From contig NZ_JBGRUO010000012.1 of the NCBI RefSeq assembly GCF_041537905.1, forward strand, positions 1 through 64,000: 64,000 bases of DNA. Direction: 5' to 3'. Numbering within the stretch: the stretch's first letter is position 1; the number at the start of each line of letters is the position of its first letter. Below the pieces are notes generated by a model, which was given only the letters and a program-made list of their open reading frames with translations, made no database searches and was not told where the DNA came from. The translations under genes were made by a program, and so were the position numbers. Origin of the DNA: Ruegeria_C sp041537905. Its GTDB lineage: Bacteria; Pseudomonadota; Alphaproteobacteria; Rhodobacterales; Rhodobacteraceae. Positions 9,174 through 19,248 of the stretch are shown one piece after another.

Positions 9174-12100
9174 ATGGCACGGCTTGTTTCCCGCACCCCC
9201 AATGGCATTTTGGTGGGCGATCAACGGAAGGATCAGATCCTTCTTCTTCAGGACATGGATGGCGACGGCACCGCCTCGGGCGTCGATGAGGCGCGCGTCT
9301 TCTTCGATGCCGATAACGCCTCCGGCCTCACCGCGCCCACCGGCAATGTGTTCACCATCCATCAGGCCAGCGACAAATCGGTCTATTTCGGCGATGGCAA
9401 TGCCGACACGGTCTATCGCCTGAGCGATACCAATGGCGACGGCGATGCGCAGGATTCGGGCGAGGCGCGGGTCTGGTTCTCGGCTGACAATGCGGCAGGG
9501 TTCTCGACCGTAACACCGAATGGCGTGCATGAGGGCGTTGACGGCGCGATCTATATCGCCAATGCCGGGGTGTCCTCGGCACCGCAGGACGCGATCTATC
9601 GCACGCTTGATCTGAATGGCGACGGTGATGCCAATGACGCGGGCGAGGCGACGCTGTGGCTGGACCTGCAAAGCGTCATCGATACCGCCGTGCCTTTCGA
9701 TCTGAGTTTTGACGGCGATGTGGCTTATCTGAACGACCTGACCGGGGCTGCGGCGGATGTGATCTACCGGATCGAGGACAGGAATGGCGATGGCGCCATT
9801 CAGAGTGATGAGGTCGTCGATTTCATCTCCGACGACATGAGTTTCGGCGCGCCGGTGGATATTGCCAGCGCGGTGGCGGTGGATGGCACGCTCTATACGC
9901 TGACCTGGTTCCCGGATGCGGCCGAGGTGCTGAAGGTTTATCGCCTGGAGGATCTGGACGGATCGGGGCAGATCGACGATTTGGGCGAAGCCACCGAAGT
10001 CTGGAACGCCAACCAGATGCCTGACGGGGTCGATGCTGAGATCGGCTTTTCCATCACTGCGGATGAGGATGGCACCCTGGCGCTGGTCGGCAACAGCTTT
10101 GCCGGTGCGGGCAATGTGATCCGCCTGAGCGATGCCAATGATGATGGCGATTATTTTGACGGGGCCGAAACCGCATTGTTTGGCTCCAGCACCTATGACG
10201 ACCAACTGACCCGCCCTCGCGCTTTGGAAACTTATGAGGGCAAGGCGCAGGTAACCGCCGGGACCGCTGGCGCGGGCAACCATTTCTCGGTCTTCCTCGA
10301 TACCGAGAGCAACACGCTTTATGCGAGCGGCGAGAATGTGGTGGGCCAGTTGGGCAATGGCGCGACGGGGTTCGATATCAAGACGCCCTTGGCGGTCGAG
10401 ATGCCGGAAGGGTTTGACGCCAAGATCGTCTCCGTCTCCGCCGGTCTGCTGCATACCACCTTTCTGACCGAGGATGGCGATGTCTATGCGTTTGGCTTCA
10501 ACAATCGCGGGCCGCTAGGGACCGGGGATGAAGAGACCCGCACCAGTGCCGTCAAGATTGACGCGCTGGATGATGCGGATATTGCCAGCATCGAAAACGG
10601 CAATGGCGCCTCTTATGCAATCTCCGAGACGGGGCAGCTCTACGCCTGGGGTAATAACAGCAACGGGCAGTTGGGGCTGGGCGATCTGGAGGAACGGCTG
10701 ACACCGCAAATGGTCGAGGCGTTGGGTAATGAAACCGTGGTCACCGTGTCATCGGGTACTGCCCACACGCTGGCGCTGACAGCCGATGGTCAGGTCTGGG
10801 CCTTTGGCAGCAACACGGACGGCCAATTGGGTTCACCCGACGCGCTAGACGAGGATGGCGCGCCCGCGCGACGCTCGGCAGAGCCAGTTCTGGTCGAAGG
10901 TCTGCCCGAAAACATCACCTCGGTGACAGCAGATACCAAGACTTCATACGCGGTGACCAGTGATGGTAGGGTCTTTGGCTGGGGCGAAAGCCGCAATGGC
11001 CAGTTGCTGCAGGGCGATGACAATGGTGACGGCACCTTCACGCCCGATACCTCAGATGTGCTGGTCCCGGTCGAGCTGACCGGGCTGCCGAACAACGTGG
11101 TCGAGGTCAAGGGCGGCGCACGCTGGGCGATGGCGCTGACCGATGATGGCGATGTCTATGCCTGGGGTCCCAATGACGAAGGCCCGACCGGCGGGCTGGA
11201 TGGTGATCCGCAGGAAAGCGATGCCAGCTTCTACCCGACCCTGATCACCGAGCTTGACGACGTGACCGTGGTGGAACTGCATACCGGTCCGAACTCGATC
11301 ATCGCGGTGACGGATACGGGCGAGATCTTCACCTGGGGGTCCAACTCGGATGGGCGCCTTGGGTTTTCTTCCGATGGTTCGGTTTACGTCCCGACCCAGA
11401 TCGAGCTGGGCGGCGAGGCTGATCCCTTCCTCGTCTCTGCGACGCCGGGCGACAACGCCCGCGAGGTGGAGAATGACAGCGCGCTGACCTTGAGTTTCAC
11501 AGAAGAGGTTGCGGTTGGCGAGGGCACCCTCACGCTGGTCAACCGCGCCGACGGGACTCGGACCGAGATCGACGTGAGCGATGCGCGACTGGTTCAGATC
11601 GATGGGACAGAGGTGACCGTCACGCCGCCCGAACATCTGGAGGCGGATGCGCGTTACGCGGTGGAGATCACCGACGGTGCCTTTATCGACCTCAACGGCA
11701 ATCCCTACGAGGGCATCGCCGAGGGCGACACCTCCAGCTTCAATTTCTCCACCGGCGAAACCCTGTCGCTGGCAACCGCTGGCAAAGGCAGTTTCGGGGC
11801 TGACCTGCTGCGCGCGGGCGCAGGCGATGACCGGATCAACGGGCGCTGGGGGGATGATATCGTCTCGGGCGGGGCCGGGGAGGACCGGTTGAAGGGCGGC
11901 TTTGGCAATGATCTGCTGAATGGCGGTACGGGTAATGACTGGCTGAAAGGGGGCTTCGGTCGGGATACGCTGGATGGCGGCGAAGGTAACGATGTGCTGA
12001 CGGGCGGCTGGGGTCGCGACAGCTTTGTCTTTGACGGCGGGCATGACGTGATCCGTGATTTCGACCCCGGTTTCGAATTCCTATGGTGGAGTCGCCCGGG

Positions 12101-12269
12101 CGACACCGTCGTTCTTGATACCGAGGGTGTTGAAGACTTCGACGACGTGCTGTCGTCGGCCTCGCAGGTCGGGCGCAACACCGTGCTGGAATTCAGCGAG
12201 GATGACAGCCTGCTGCTGCGCAACGTCTGGGTGGCAGAGCTGGACAGCGACGATTTCGCATTCCTCTGA
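9174..12269 (+). CDS. Large secreted RCC1-repeat/RTX calcium-binding protein
   Basis: 1031 residues from the ATG at 9174, which has GGAGG before it. Residues 20-345 hold about six repeats containing D-x-[DN]-G-D-G calcium-loop motifs (DMDGDG, DTNGDGD, DLNGDGD, DRNGDGA). Residues about 367-735 are RCC1-like beta-propeller repeats (YAWGNNSNGQLGLG and others). Residues 750-865 resemble an Ig-like adhesin domain (SFTEEVAVGEGTLTLVN). Residues 875-965 are RTX nonapeptides (GGxGxDxL), then a C-terminal type I secretion region ending in DFAFL. No N-terminal signal peptide is seen. Export by a type I system encoded elsewhere is inferred. A strong terminator follows. Confidence 0.88.
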   Translation: MARLVSRTPNGILVGDQRKDQILLLQDMDGDGTASGVDEARVFFDADNASGLTAPTGNVFTIHQASDKSVYFGDGNADTVYRLSDTNGDGDAQDSGEARVWFSADNAAGFSTVTPNGVHEGVDGAIYIANAGVSSAPQDAIYRTLDLNGDGDANDAGEATLWLDLQSVIDTAVPFDLSFDGDVAYLNDLTGAAADVIYRIEDRNGDGAIQSDEVVDFISDDMSFGAPVDIASAVAVDGTLYTLTWFPDAAEVLKVYRLEDLDGSGQIDDLGEATEVWNANQMPDGVDAEIGFSITADEDGTLALVGNSFAGAGNVIRLSDANDDGDYFDGAETALFGSSTYDDQLTRPRALETYEGKAQVTAGTAGAGNHFSVFLDTESNTLYASGENVVGQLGNGATGFDIKTPLAVEMPEGFDAKIVSVSAGLLHTTFLTEDGDVYAFGFNNRGPLGTGDEETRTSAVKIDALDDADIASIENGNGASYAISETGQLYAWGNNSNGQLGLGDLEERLTPQMVEALGNETVVTVSSGTAHTLALTADGQVWAFGSNTDGQLGSPDALDEDGAPARRSAEPVLVEGLPENITSVTADTKTSYAVTSDGRVFGWGESRNGQLLQGDDNGDGTFTPDTSDVLVPVELTGLPNNVVEVKGGARWAMALTDDGDVYAWGPNDEGPTGGLDGDPQESDASFYPTLITELDDVTVVELHTGPNSIIAVTDTGEIFTWGSNSDGRLGFSSDGSVYVPTQIELGGEADPFLVSATPGDNAREVENDSALTLSFTEEVAVGEGTLTLVNRADGTRTEIDVSDARLVQIDGTEVTVTPPEHLEADARYAVEITDGAFIDLNGNPYEGIAEGDTSSFNFSTGETLSLATAGKGSFGADLLRAGAGDDRINGRWGDDIVSGGAGEDRLKGGFGNDLLNGGTGNDWLKGGFGRDTLDGGEGNDVLTGGWGRDSFVFDGGHDVIRDFDPGFEFLWWSRPGDTVVLDTEGVEDFDDVLSSASQVGRNTVLEFSEDDSLLLRNVWVAELDSDDFAFL

Positions 12270-12275
12270 AAAGGT

Positions 12276-12310
12276 CACCCCGGGCGCTCCTGCAAGCGCC
12301 CGGGGTGTTT
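12276..12310 (+). terminator. Rho-independent terminator after the RCC1/RTX gene
   Basis: A perfect 13-bp GC-rich stem (12276-12288 with 12295-12307) and a 6-base loop, followed by TTT. It begins 6 bases after the stop codon. Confidence 0.85.
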
Positions 12311-12584
12311 GAAAACCCGGCCTCTCGGGACGCCACTTGCAACAGGGGGCTGCTGCGGCGTTGCGGAGCCGGTGCCGCGCCCGGTGGCCGGAAACTTTCA
12401 AAGCTTCTGGACCGATTCCATTTCATGAAATCGGCTGCTCCGAGCCGTCCCGTCTCACCTCACCCCTATAAGCGGAAAACAGAGAGCTTCCTTAAGGGGC
12501 TCCTGACGTAGCCGCACTTTATCTGGAGGTCGAAACTGGCACTTCGGGGCAGGGCCGTCCCGGCTTTTTCGGGGCCAAGAGATC
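12311..12584. other. Intergenic stretch, no gene recognised
   Basis: About 270 bases lie between the RCC1/RTX terminator and the convergent bcp gene. Short open frames exist but have no homology cues or ribosome binding sites. Nothing further is supported. Confidence 0.4.
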
Positions 12585-13046
12585 TCAGAGCGTTTCGACC
12601 GCCTCCAGAACCTCTTCCACATGGCCGGGCACCTTCACTTTGCGCCAGATGCGCGCGATCTTGCCGTCGGCGTCGATCAGATAGGTGGCGCGTTCGATCC
12701 CCATCGATTTGCGGCCATACATGTTCTTTTCCACCCAGACGCCATATTGCTCGCAGACGTCAGACTCGGCGTCCGACAGCATCGTGGTGGTCAGCCCGTG
12801 CTTGGCGACGAATTTGTCATGCTTGGTGACGGTATCCTTGGAAATCCCCAAAACGTGAGCGCCCGCATCGGAAAAAGCCTGCAACTGCTCGGAAAAGCCG
12901 ATGGATTCCTTGGTGCAGCCCGGCGTATCATCACGGGGATAGAAGAACAGGACAACCTTGGAGCCGCGCAGGTCGGACAGCGTGACCTCGCCGCCCCCAT
13001 CGCGGGGCAGGGTAAAGTCCGGGGCGGTATCGGAAAGATCGGGCAT
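12585..13046 (-). CDS. bcp: Thioredoxin-dependent thiol peroxidase (BCP-type peroxiredoxin)
   Basis: 153 residues from the ATG at 13046 (GGAG 9 bases upstream), the usual length for BCP. The peroxidatic cysteine C44 sits in PRDDTPGCTKES. The resolving cysteine five residues later in E. coli BCP is absent here (GCTKES-IGF), and the only other Cys is C98 (SDVCEQYG). It reduces hydrogen peroxide and organic hydroperoxides in the cytoplasm with thioredoxin. It is divergent from the AsmA-like gene, with starts 55 bases apart. Confidence 0.95.
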   Translation of the reverse strand: MPDLSDTAPDFTLPRDGGGEVTLSDLRGSKVVLFFYPRDDTPGCTKESIGFSEQLQAFSDAGAHVLGISKDTVTKHDKFVAKHGLTTTMLSDAESDVCEQYGVWVEKNMYGRKSMGIERATYLIDADGKIARIWRKVKVPGHVEEVLEAVETL

Positions 13047-13101
13047 AAATGTACTCCGGCAGGAAATTGGTGACAGACAATCGGCATAATAGGCCGCCAG
13101 A

Positions 13102-16100
13102 GTGAAGCGGAAAGGCGTGACAGACAAAAAGAAATCCTCTCCTCGCGTGCCACGCCGCCGCTCGCGGGTGGCGCATGTCTCGATCTGGTCGATGCGGGGG
13201 TTTTTGGTGCTGGTCCTGCTGGCCGGGGTCACCGCGTTTGTCTCTCTGGGCCGGAACCTGGATGCGCCCGAATGGCTGCGAGAGCGGATCGAGGCGCGGC
13301 TGGAACGGGTGCTTGATGGCGCGCAGGTCGAATTCGGGACGGTCAGGTTCATCATGGATCAGGGCTGGCGTCCGCGCCTGAGCCTGCGCGACGTCACGCT
13401 GACCGCCGCCAACGGCACGCCGATCGCGCGTCTGGCCGATACTCAGGCCAGCCTGGCCATGCGGCCGCTGTTGCGGGGCCAGATACGCGCCAAACGGATC
13501 GCGCTGGACGGGCTGTTTGTCCTGTTGCGACGCGATATCGACGGCAATTTCGCGCTGACCTTCGGGGATGGGGCGACGCCTGTGGAAAGCGCTCCGAACC
13601 TGTCCGGGCTGATTGAAGAATTTGACGAGGTGTTCGAACTGCCGCAATTGTCTGCGCTGGTTGCCGTTGACATGAACGGGCTGACGCTGAGCTATGAGGA
13701 CGCTCGCCATGGCCGCGCCTGGACGCTGGATGGTGGGCGCATCCAGCTTTATCGCAGCGATGACACGCTGCGTATGGCCACCAGCTTTTCGCTGCTGGGC
13801 GGGCGCGATTATGCCAGCAGTATCGAGGCCAATTACACCAGCAGCATCGGATCGCGCGAGGCGTCTTTCGGCGTTTCGATCAGCGATCTCGCTTCCGAGG
13901 ATATCGCAGTCCAGAGCGTGGCGCTGGCTTGGCTTGAGGTGCTGCGCGCGCCCATTTCCGGCTCCTTGCGCGGTGGCATTGATGCACAGGGCGTGTTGCA
14001 GCCGGTCTCGGCCACGTTGCAGATCGGTCAGGGCGTACTGCAACCCACCAACGAGACCCGCCCGATCCCGTTCCGCAGTGCGCGCACCTATTTCAGCTAT
14101 GATCCGGGCGCACAGGTGCTGCGCTTTGACGAGTTGGCGGTGGACAGCGCCTGGGGGAGGGCCTCGGGCCTGGGCACGGCCTATCTGAACGGCGCCGACC
14201 AAGGGCAGCTTGACAGTATCGAGGCGCAGTTCCGGCTCAGCGGGCTGGAGGTCAATCCCAGAAATGTCTACCCCGAGCCGCTGCAACTGGATGCGGCGGA
14301 TCTGGACTTTCGGCTCGACTTGCGCCCGTTCCGGCTGCGTCTGGGGCAGATGAACATTCGCCACGGTGATCGCAACCTGCATCTGACCGGCGATCTGGCC
14401 GCCGCGCCCGAGGGGTGGGACCTGTCGGTGGATGGCAAGCTGGACCGGATCACGCCGCAGCAATTGCTGCATTACTGGCCCGACGGGCTTGCCGTGAAGC
14501 CGCGCAAATGGGTCCGCGAGAATCTGCGCGCGGGGCAGGTCAGCGATGCCGAGCTTGCGCTGCGGCTGCGCCCCGACCAGTCCCCGGACATTTATGCGGG
14601 CTTTGATTTCGAGGAGGCAGAGGTGAAATTCTCGCGCACCCTGCCGCCGCTGACCAAGGCGCAGGGGCGGGCCGACCTGTTCGGGCGCCGCTTTACGGTC
14701 ACCGCCAGCGCCGGGCAGGTGGTCAGCGATGCAGGTGCGGTGATCGATGCGGCGGGCTCGTCTTTCATCATCCCCGATATCGGCATCAAGAAGGCCGCGC
14801 CGGGCATCGCGCGATTGGCCGCGCGCGGGCCTGTGACGGGCATGCTGTCGCTGCTGAACCGACCACCACTGAACCTGATGGACAAGGCCAAGCTGCCGGT
14901 GGATGCGGTGCAGGGCAATGTTGAGATGACGGGCACGCTGGCCCTGCCGATCAAGGACAAGGTGAAACTGCCGGATATGGAGTTCCATTTTGCCGGTACG
15001 GTCAGTGATGCCGAAAGCGATATTCTGGTGCCCGGGCAAGAGGTGAGCGCCACATCTTTGGAACTGAGCGGCGATCAGACCGGCGTCCGCCTGTCCGGTT
15101 CGGCCTTGTTCGGCGCGGTTCCGATGCAGATCGACTGGCGCCAGCCCATTGGCAAGGGTCCCGAGACGCGCAGCCGTCTGACCGGCTCGATTGAGCTGTC
15201 GCGCGCTTTGCTGGACGAGTTGAACGCGGGCCTGCCCGAGAGCATGGTCAGCGGCCTGGGCCGGGCGGATATTGTCTTCGAGGTCGGAGGCGGCACGCCG
15301 CCGGAACTGGCGGTCTCTTCCGATCTGGTGGGCGTGGTGCTGACGATCCCGGAACTGGGCTGGCGCAAAACCGCTTCATCTTCGGGGAGTCTTGAGATCA
15401 CCACCGTGCCCAAGCCCGGCGCGGATATCGACCGGATCGCATTGCAGGCGGCGGGCCTGCGCGCGCAAGGCCGGATCAGCTTTGGCGAAGATGACCAGTT
15501 CGAGCGCGCCAGTTTCAGCAGTTTTGAGTTGCGCAACTGGATCGCGGCCCCGGTTGAGTTGATCGGGCGCGGCCGGGGTGCCCCGGATATCCGCCTGCTG
15601 GGCGGGCGGGTCGACATGCGCAATGCCACATTCGGAAGCGGCGGTTCGGACGGAGGCGGTAGCAGCGGCAGCGGACCAAACATTACCGCCAATCTGGACC
15701 GGTTGCAGATCACCGACAGCATCGCGCTGACCGGGTTTCGGGGCGAGTTTGTCACCGGCGGCGGCCCAAGCGGGAATTTCACCGGCGCCATCAATGGTGG
15801 TACGCAGATCACCGGCCAGATGCAGCGCCGTGGCGGGCGGAGCGGGTTTGTCCTGCAATCCGATGATGCGGGCGGCGTGTTCCGCTCGGCAGAACTGCTC
15901 AATCAGGCGCGCGGCGGCTCGTTCCAACTGACGCTCGAACCGGTCGAGAGCGATGGGCATTACGACGGTCGGCTCAGGGTGCGCAACACGCGGATCAAGG
16001 ACGCGCCCGCCATGGCTGCGCTCCTGAACGCGATCAGTATCGTGGGTCTGATCGATGAAATGTCGGGGCAGGGTATCCAGTTCTCGTCTATGGATGGCCG

Positions 16101-16482
16101 GTTCCGCCTGACCCCAACCGAGGTGATCGTGCTGGAAGGCAGTGCCGTCGGTCCCTCGATGGGGATTTCGGTTGATGGCCGGGTCGATACCGAACGGCGC
16201 GTGTTGAACCTGCGCGGGGTGATTTCCCCGGTCTATCTGCTTAATGCCGTTGGCCGGGTGATCAGCCGCAGCGGTGAGGGCTTGTTCGGGTTCAACTACA
16301 CGCTCACCGGGCCGATGACCGACCCGCGCGTCGGGGTGAACCCGCTTTCGGCGCTGACGCCCGGTATCCTGCGCGATATCTTCCGGGGCGAACCGCGCCC
16401 GACCGTTCCGGGGCAAGAGCGTGCCCGGCCGAGGGAGTCGACGCGGGAATCGCTCACCAAACGCCATGGCGAAGATCGCTAG
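13102..16482 (+). CDS. AsmA-like/YhdP-type envelope protein (DUF3971)
   Basis: 1126 residues from a GTG at 13102. A GTG at 13117 is an alternative, and neither has a strong ribosome binding site. A basic N-terminus and one transmembrane helix (about residues 30-52) precede a very long periplasmic, beta-rich region with DUF3971 and AsmA-like C-terminal sequence (for example VVLEGSAVGPSMGISVDGRV and RGVISPVYLLNAVGRV). YhdP/TamB-type proteins form elongated grooves thought to carry phospholipids between inner and outer membranes. Its glycine/serine-rich linker (GSGGSDGGGSSGSG) lies near residue 850. Confidence 0.87.
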   Translation: MKRKGVTDKKKSSPRVPRRRSRVAHVSIWSMRGFLVLVLLAGVTAFVSLGRNLDAPEWLRERIEARLERVLDGAQVEFGTVRFIMDQGWRPRLSLRDVTLTAANGTPIARLADTQASLAMRPLLRGQIRAKRIALDGLFVLLRRDIDGNFALTFGDGATPVESAPNLSGLIEEFDEVFELPQLSALVAVDMNGLTLSYEDARHGRAWTLDGGRIQLYRSDDTLRMATSFSLLGGRDYASSIEANYTSSIGSREASFGVSISDLASEDIAVQSVALAWLEVLRAPISGSLRGGIDAQGVLQPVSATLQIGQGVLQPTNETRPIPFRSARTYFSYDPGAQVLRFDELAVDSAWGRASGLGTAYLNGADQGQLDSIEAQFRLSGLEVNPRNVYPEPLQLDAADLDFRLDLRPFRLRLGQMNIRHGDRNLHLTGDLAAAPEGWDLSVDGKLDRITPQQLLHYWPDGLAVKPRKWVRENLRAGQVSDAELALRLRPDQSPDIYAGFDFEEAEVKFSRTLPPLTKAQGRADLFGRRFTVTASAGQVVSDAGAVIDAAGSSFIIPDIGIKKAAPGIARLAARGPVTGMLSLLNRPPLNLMDKAKLPVDAVQGNVEMTGTLALPIKDKVKLPDMEFHFAGTVSDAESDILVPGQEVSATSLELSGDQTGVRLSGSALFGAVPMQIDWRQPIGKGPETRSRLTGSIELSRALLDELNAGLPESMVSGLGRADIVFEVGGGTPPELAVSSDLVGVVLTIPELGWRKTASSSGSLEITTVPKPGADIDRIALQAAGLRAQGRISFGEDDQFERASFSSFELRNWIAAPVELIGRGRGAPDIRLLGGRVDMRNATFGSGGSDGGGSSGSGPNITANLDRLQITDSIALTGFRGEFVTGGGPSGNFTGAINGGTQITGQMQRRGGRSGFVLQSDDAGGVFRSAELLNQARGGSFQLTLEPVESDGHYDGRLRVRNTRIKDAPAMAALLNAISIVGLIDEMSGQGIQFSSMDGRFRLTPTEVIVLEGSAVGPSMGISVDGRVDTERRVLNLRGVISPVYLLNAVGRVISRSGEGLFGFNYTLTGPMTDPRVGVNPLSALTPGILRDIFRGEPRPTVPGQERARPRESTRESLTKRHGEDR

Positions 16483-16518
16483 TTTCCAATCCCGCCGCAT
16501 CGCCGTATAGGGCGGCGC

Positions 16519-17565
16519 ATGAAACTCAGCGATTTCGATTTCCACCTGCCTGAAGAGTTGATCGCCACGCGGCCCGCCAACCCGCGCTCCTCGGCGCGGC
16601 TGCTGGTGGCCGAGGGGGCCCGGATCAGCGACGCCCATGTCTATGATTTGCCCGACTGGCTGCGGCCCGGTGACCGGCTGGTGCTGAATGACACACGGGT
16701 GATCCCGGCGCGGCTGAGCGGGCAGCGTCACCGCGACAGCGCGCAAGGGCCGGTCTCGGCCCGGATCGAGGCGACCTTGCTGGAGCCGCGCGCCGATGGC
16801 GGCTGGTCGGCGCTGGTGAAGCCGCTGAAGAAGGTGAAACCGGGCGAGGAGATCCGCTTTTCGGACGCGCTCAGCGCCACGCTGGTCGGCGTTGAGGAGG
16901 GGCAGGCGGTGTTGCGCTTCAACCTGAGCGGCGAGGATTTCGACGCAGCACTGGCCGAGGCGGGCGCGATGCCTTTACCGCCCTACATCGCCAGCAAACG
17001 CCCAGCGGATGCGCGCGACAAGACCGATTACCAGACCGTCTGGGCGCGCCATTCCGGCGCGGTTGCCGCCCCCACCGCCTCGCTGCATTTCGACGAAGCC
17101 TTGCTCGCAGCCCTTGCCGCGCGCAGTGTCGATTTCACGCATGTGACGCTGCATGTGGGCGCGGGCACCTTCCTGCCGGTCAAGGTCGAGGATGTGACCA
17201 CCCACAAGATGCATGCGGAATGGGGCCGGGTCAGCGCGCAAGCGGCCGAAGAGATCGTGCAAACACAGCGCGCGGGAGGGCGAATCATCCCGGTCGGCAC
17301 CACCGCGCTGCGCCTGATCGAAAGCGCCGCACGCGGTGGCGCGATCGCGCCCTGGGAAGGCGAGACCGACATCTTCATCTATCCCGGCTTTGAGTTCCGG
17401 GTGACCGATGCGCTGATGACCAATTTCCACCTACCCAAATCGACCCTGCTGATGCTGGTCTCGGCCCTGGTCGGGCAGGACCGTGCCCGCGCGATCTATG
17501 ATCATGCGATTGCGGGCAAATACCGGTTCTTCTCCTACGGGGATTCGTCGCTGCTGATCCCCTGA
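16519..17565 (+). CDS. queA: S-adenosylmethionine:tRNA ribosyltransferase-isomerase
   Basis: 348 residues, full length for QueA. Family motifs include FDFHLPEELIATRPA at the N-terminus, RLVLNDTRVIPARL, LHVGAGTFLPVKVEDV and TNFHLPKSTLLMLVSAL. It transfers and isomerises the ribose of AdoMet onto 7-aminomethyl-7-deazaguanine at tRNA position 34, making epoxyqueuosine. It follows the AsmA-like gene by 36 bases on the same strand. Confidence 0.97.
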   Translation: MKLSDFDFHLPEELIATRPANPRSSARLLVAEGARISDAHVYDLPDWLRPGDRLVLNDTRVIPARLSGQRHRDSAQGPVSARIEATLLEPRADGGWSALVKPLKKVKPGEEIRFSDALSATLVGVEEGQAVLRFNLSGEDFDAALAEAGAMPLPPYIASKRPADARDKTDYQTVWARHSGAVAAPTASLHFDEALLAALAARSVDFTHVTLHVGAGTFLPVKVEDVTTHKMHAEWGRVSAQAAEEIVQTQRAGGRIIPVGTTALRLIESAARGGAIAPWEGETDIFIYPGFEFRVTDALMTNFHLPKSTLLMLVSALVGQDRARAIYDHAIAGKYRFFSYGDSSLLIP

Positions 17566-17668
17566 TCATGGGCCGGAACCGACAGTGAAATTGTCGTAGA
17601 CAAACGCGTCGGCCCCGCGCAGAGATGGCACCGTGGTCGCAAGATCGGCCAGGCACAGGGAGGCGCAG

Positions 17669-18940
17669 ATGCTACAGGTTCTTTCCAGCGCTTGGGCGCT
17701 TTTGCTGGGCATGGGCCTGCTGATGGTGGGCAACGGGCTTCAGGGCACATTGCTGGGCGTGCGCGGCGAGATCGAAGGGTTCTCGACGCTCGAGATGTCC
17801 TTTGTGATGTCTGCCTATTTCCTTGGCTTTCTTGGGGGGTCACGTCTGGCCCCCGAGATGATCCGCCGGGTCGGGCATGTGCGGGTCTTTGCGGCGCTGG
17901 CCTCGTTCATCTCGGCGGTGATGATCATGTATCCGCTGCTGACCAACCCGGTGGCCTGGGTTCTGGGCCGCGTGGTGATCGGGTTTTGTTTCTCGGGCGT
18001 GTATGTGACGGCCGAAAGCTGGCTGAACAACGCCGCCGACAACCAAAACCGCGGCAAGGCGCTGTCGCTTTATATGATCGTGCAGATGACCGGTGTGGTC
18101 ACGGCGCAGGCGCTGATGTTGGTGGGCGGGCCGGAGGGGTACCAATCCTTCGTGATCGCCTCGATCCTGGTCTCGATCTCTTTTGCGCCGATCCTGCTGT
18201 CGATCTCGCCCACACCGGCCTTCGATACCGCCAAACCGATGAGCCTGCGCCGGATCCGCCAGATATCGCCCCTGGGCTGCGTGGGTATGTTCCTGCTGGG
18301 GGGCGTGTTTTCGGCACAGTTCGGCATGGCCGCCGTCTATGGGTCTGTTGCCGGGCTGTCCCTGACGCAGATTTCGATCTTTGTCGCGACCTTCTATATT
18401 GCAGCCTTGTTGGTGCAATACCCGCTGGGCTGGCTGTCGGACCGGATGGACCGGCGGCGGTTGATCTTTCTTGTTGCTGGTGCTGGTGCGGGCGGCGCGC
18501 TTTTGGCGATGTTGATGGGCAACGTCTTTGCCATCCTGCTGATCGCGGCCTTTGTGATCGGCGGCACGTCGAACCCGCTCTATTCGCTGCTGCTGGCCCA
18601 TACCAACGACCACCTTGATCATGACGACATGGCGGCGGCTTCGGGCGGGCTGGTCTTCATCAATGGCCTGGGCGCAATCGCAGGTCCGCTGATCACCGGT
18701 TGGCTGATGAGCGAGAAGGTGTTCGGCCCGCCGGGCTTTTTCCTGTTGATCGCTGTGCTGCTGATTGCGCTGGCGCTTTATGCCGCCTTCCGCATGACCC
18801 AGCGTGCGGCTGTTCCGGTCGAGGAAACCGGGACCATATCGCCAATGGGTCCGATCGCGACTCAGGTCGCGATGGAGGTCGCCCAAGAGGTGGCTATCGA
18901 GGCAGAATTGGAAGGGCAGGAGGCGGAACAGTCGGCCTGA
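17669..18940 (+). CDS. MFS transporter, YcaD-like
   Basis: 423 residues from the ATG at 17669, preceded by AGGGAGG. There are twelve predicted membrane segments. The segment AESWLNNAADNQNRGKALSL after helix 4 is the hallmark of the YcaD-like MFS subfamily, and LSDRMDRRRL is the MFS loop motif of the second half. An acidic C-terminal tail of about 45 residues (EVAQEVAIEAELEGQEAEQ) follows the last helix. The substrate is unknown. Confidence 0.9.
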   Translation: MLQVLSSAWALLLGMGLLMVGNGLQGTLLGVRGEIEGFSTLEMSFVMSAYFLGFLGGSRLAPEMIRRVGHVRVFAALASFISAVMIMYPLLTNPVAWVLGRVVIGFCFSGVYVTAESWLNNAADNQNRGKALSLYMIVQMTGVVTAQALMLVGGPEGYQSFVIASILVSISFAPILLSISPTPAFDTAKPMSLRRIRQISPLGCVGMFLLGGVFSAQFGMAAVYGSVAGLSLTQISIFVATFYIAALLVQYPLGWLSDRMDRRRLIFLVAGAGAGGALLAMLMGNVFAILLIAAFVIGGTSNPLYSLLLAHTNDHLDHDDMAAASGGLVFINGLGAIAGPLITGWLMSEKVFGPPGFFLLIAVLLIALALYAAFRMTQRAAVPVEETGTISPMGPIATQVAMEVAQEVAIEAELEGQEAEQSA

Positions 18941-19248
18941 TGGCCCCGCTGTTCCGGCAGAAATGGCAACAAAGCGCGAGCCGCCTCACGCATTGTTTCA
19001 CTTTGGCGCGCGGCTTTCGTCGCGCCTGTTCCTTTGATTTGGAAACAATCCCCGCGCCAACCGGGCTGTTACCGCAAAACCTTCATAAAAATGTTATAAT
19101 TTTCACATTCGAGGGCAAAATTTGTGCACATCACCGGAAACAATCGCAACACTCATACGGTGTTGCAATTCGTGACTGTATCGGGGCTGCCAAAAAAGTG
19201 TTACTCTACATATGCCTTTGGGGGGCATATGAAAGGTGGAGTGAGGAC
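18941..19248 (+). promoter_or_regulatory. Intergenic region with candidate extended -10 promoter and inverted repeat before the DUF924 gene
   Basis: About 308 bases with a marked AT-rich patch. At 19092-19100 there is TGTTATAAT, an extended -10 element (TG-n-TATAAT) without a clear -35. At 19209-19231 a perfect 8-bp inverted repeat CATATGCC/GGCATATG with a 7-base spacer lies 18 bases before the DUF924 start codon. It could be an operator or could mask the ribosome binding site. Both assignments come from sequence pattern only. Confidence 0.45.

Noticed and set aside
9150..10454. Long open frame (434 codons) on the minus strand inside the RCC1/RTX gene
   Set aside because: It is a shadow of a high-GC gene with strong third-position bias; it has no ribosome binding site or recognisable motif, and the plus-strand gene is clear.
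13600..13700. CRISPR array or prophage in the window
   Set aside because: No regularly spaced direct repeats with unique spacers and no phage structural genes were seen anywhere in the window; the RTX and RCC1 repeats are coding repeats.
12931..15039. 702-codon minus-strand frame across the AsmA-like gene and bcp
   Set aside because: Biased, low-information translation rich in Gln/His/Arg, antisense to a well-supported gene; it also overlaps bcp in a different frame.
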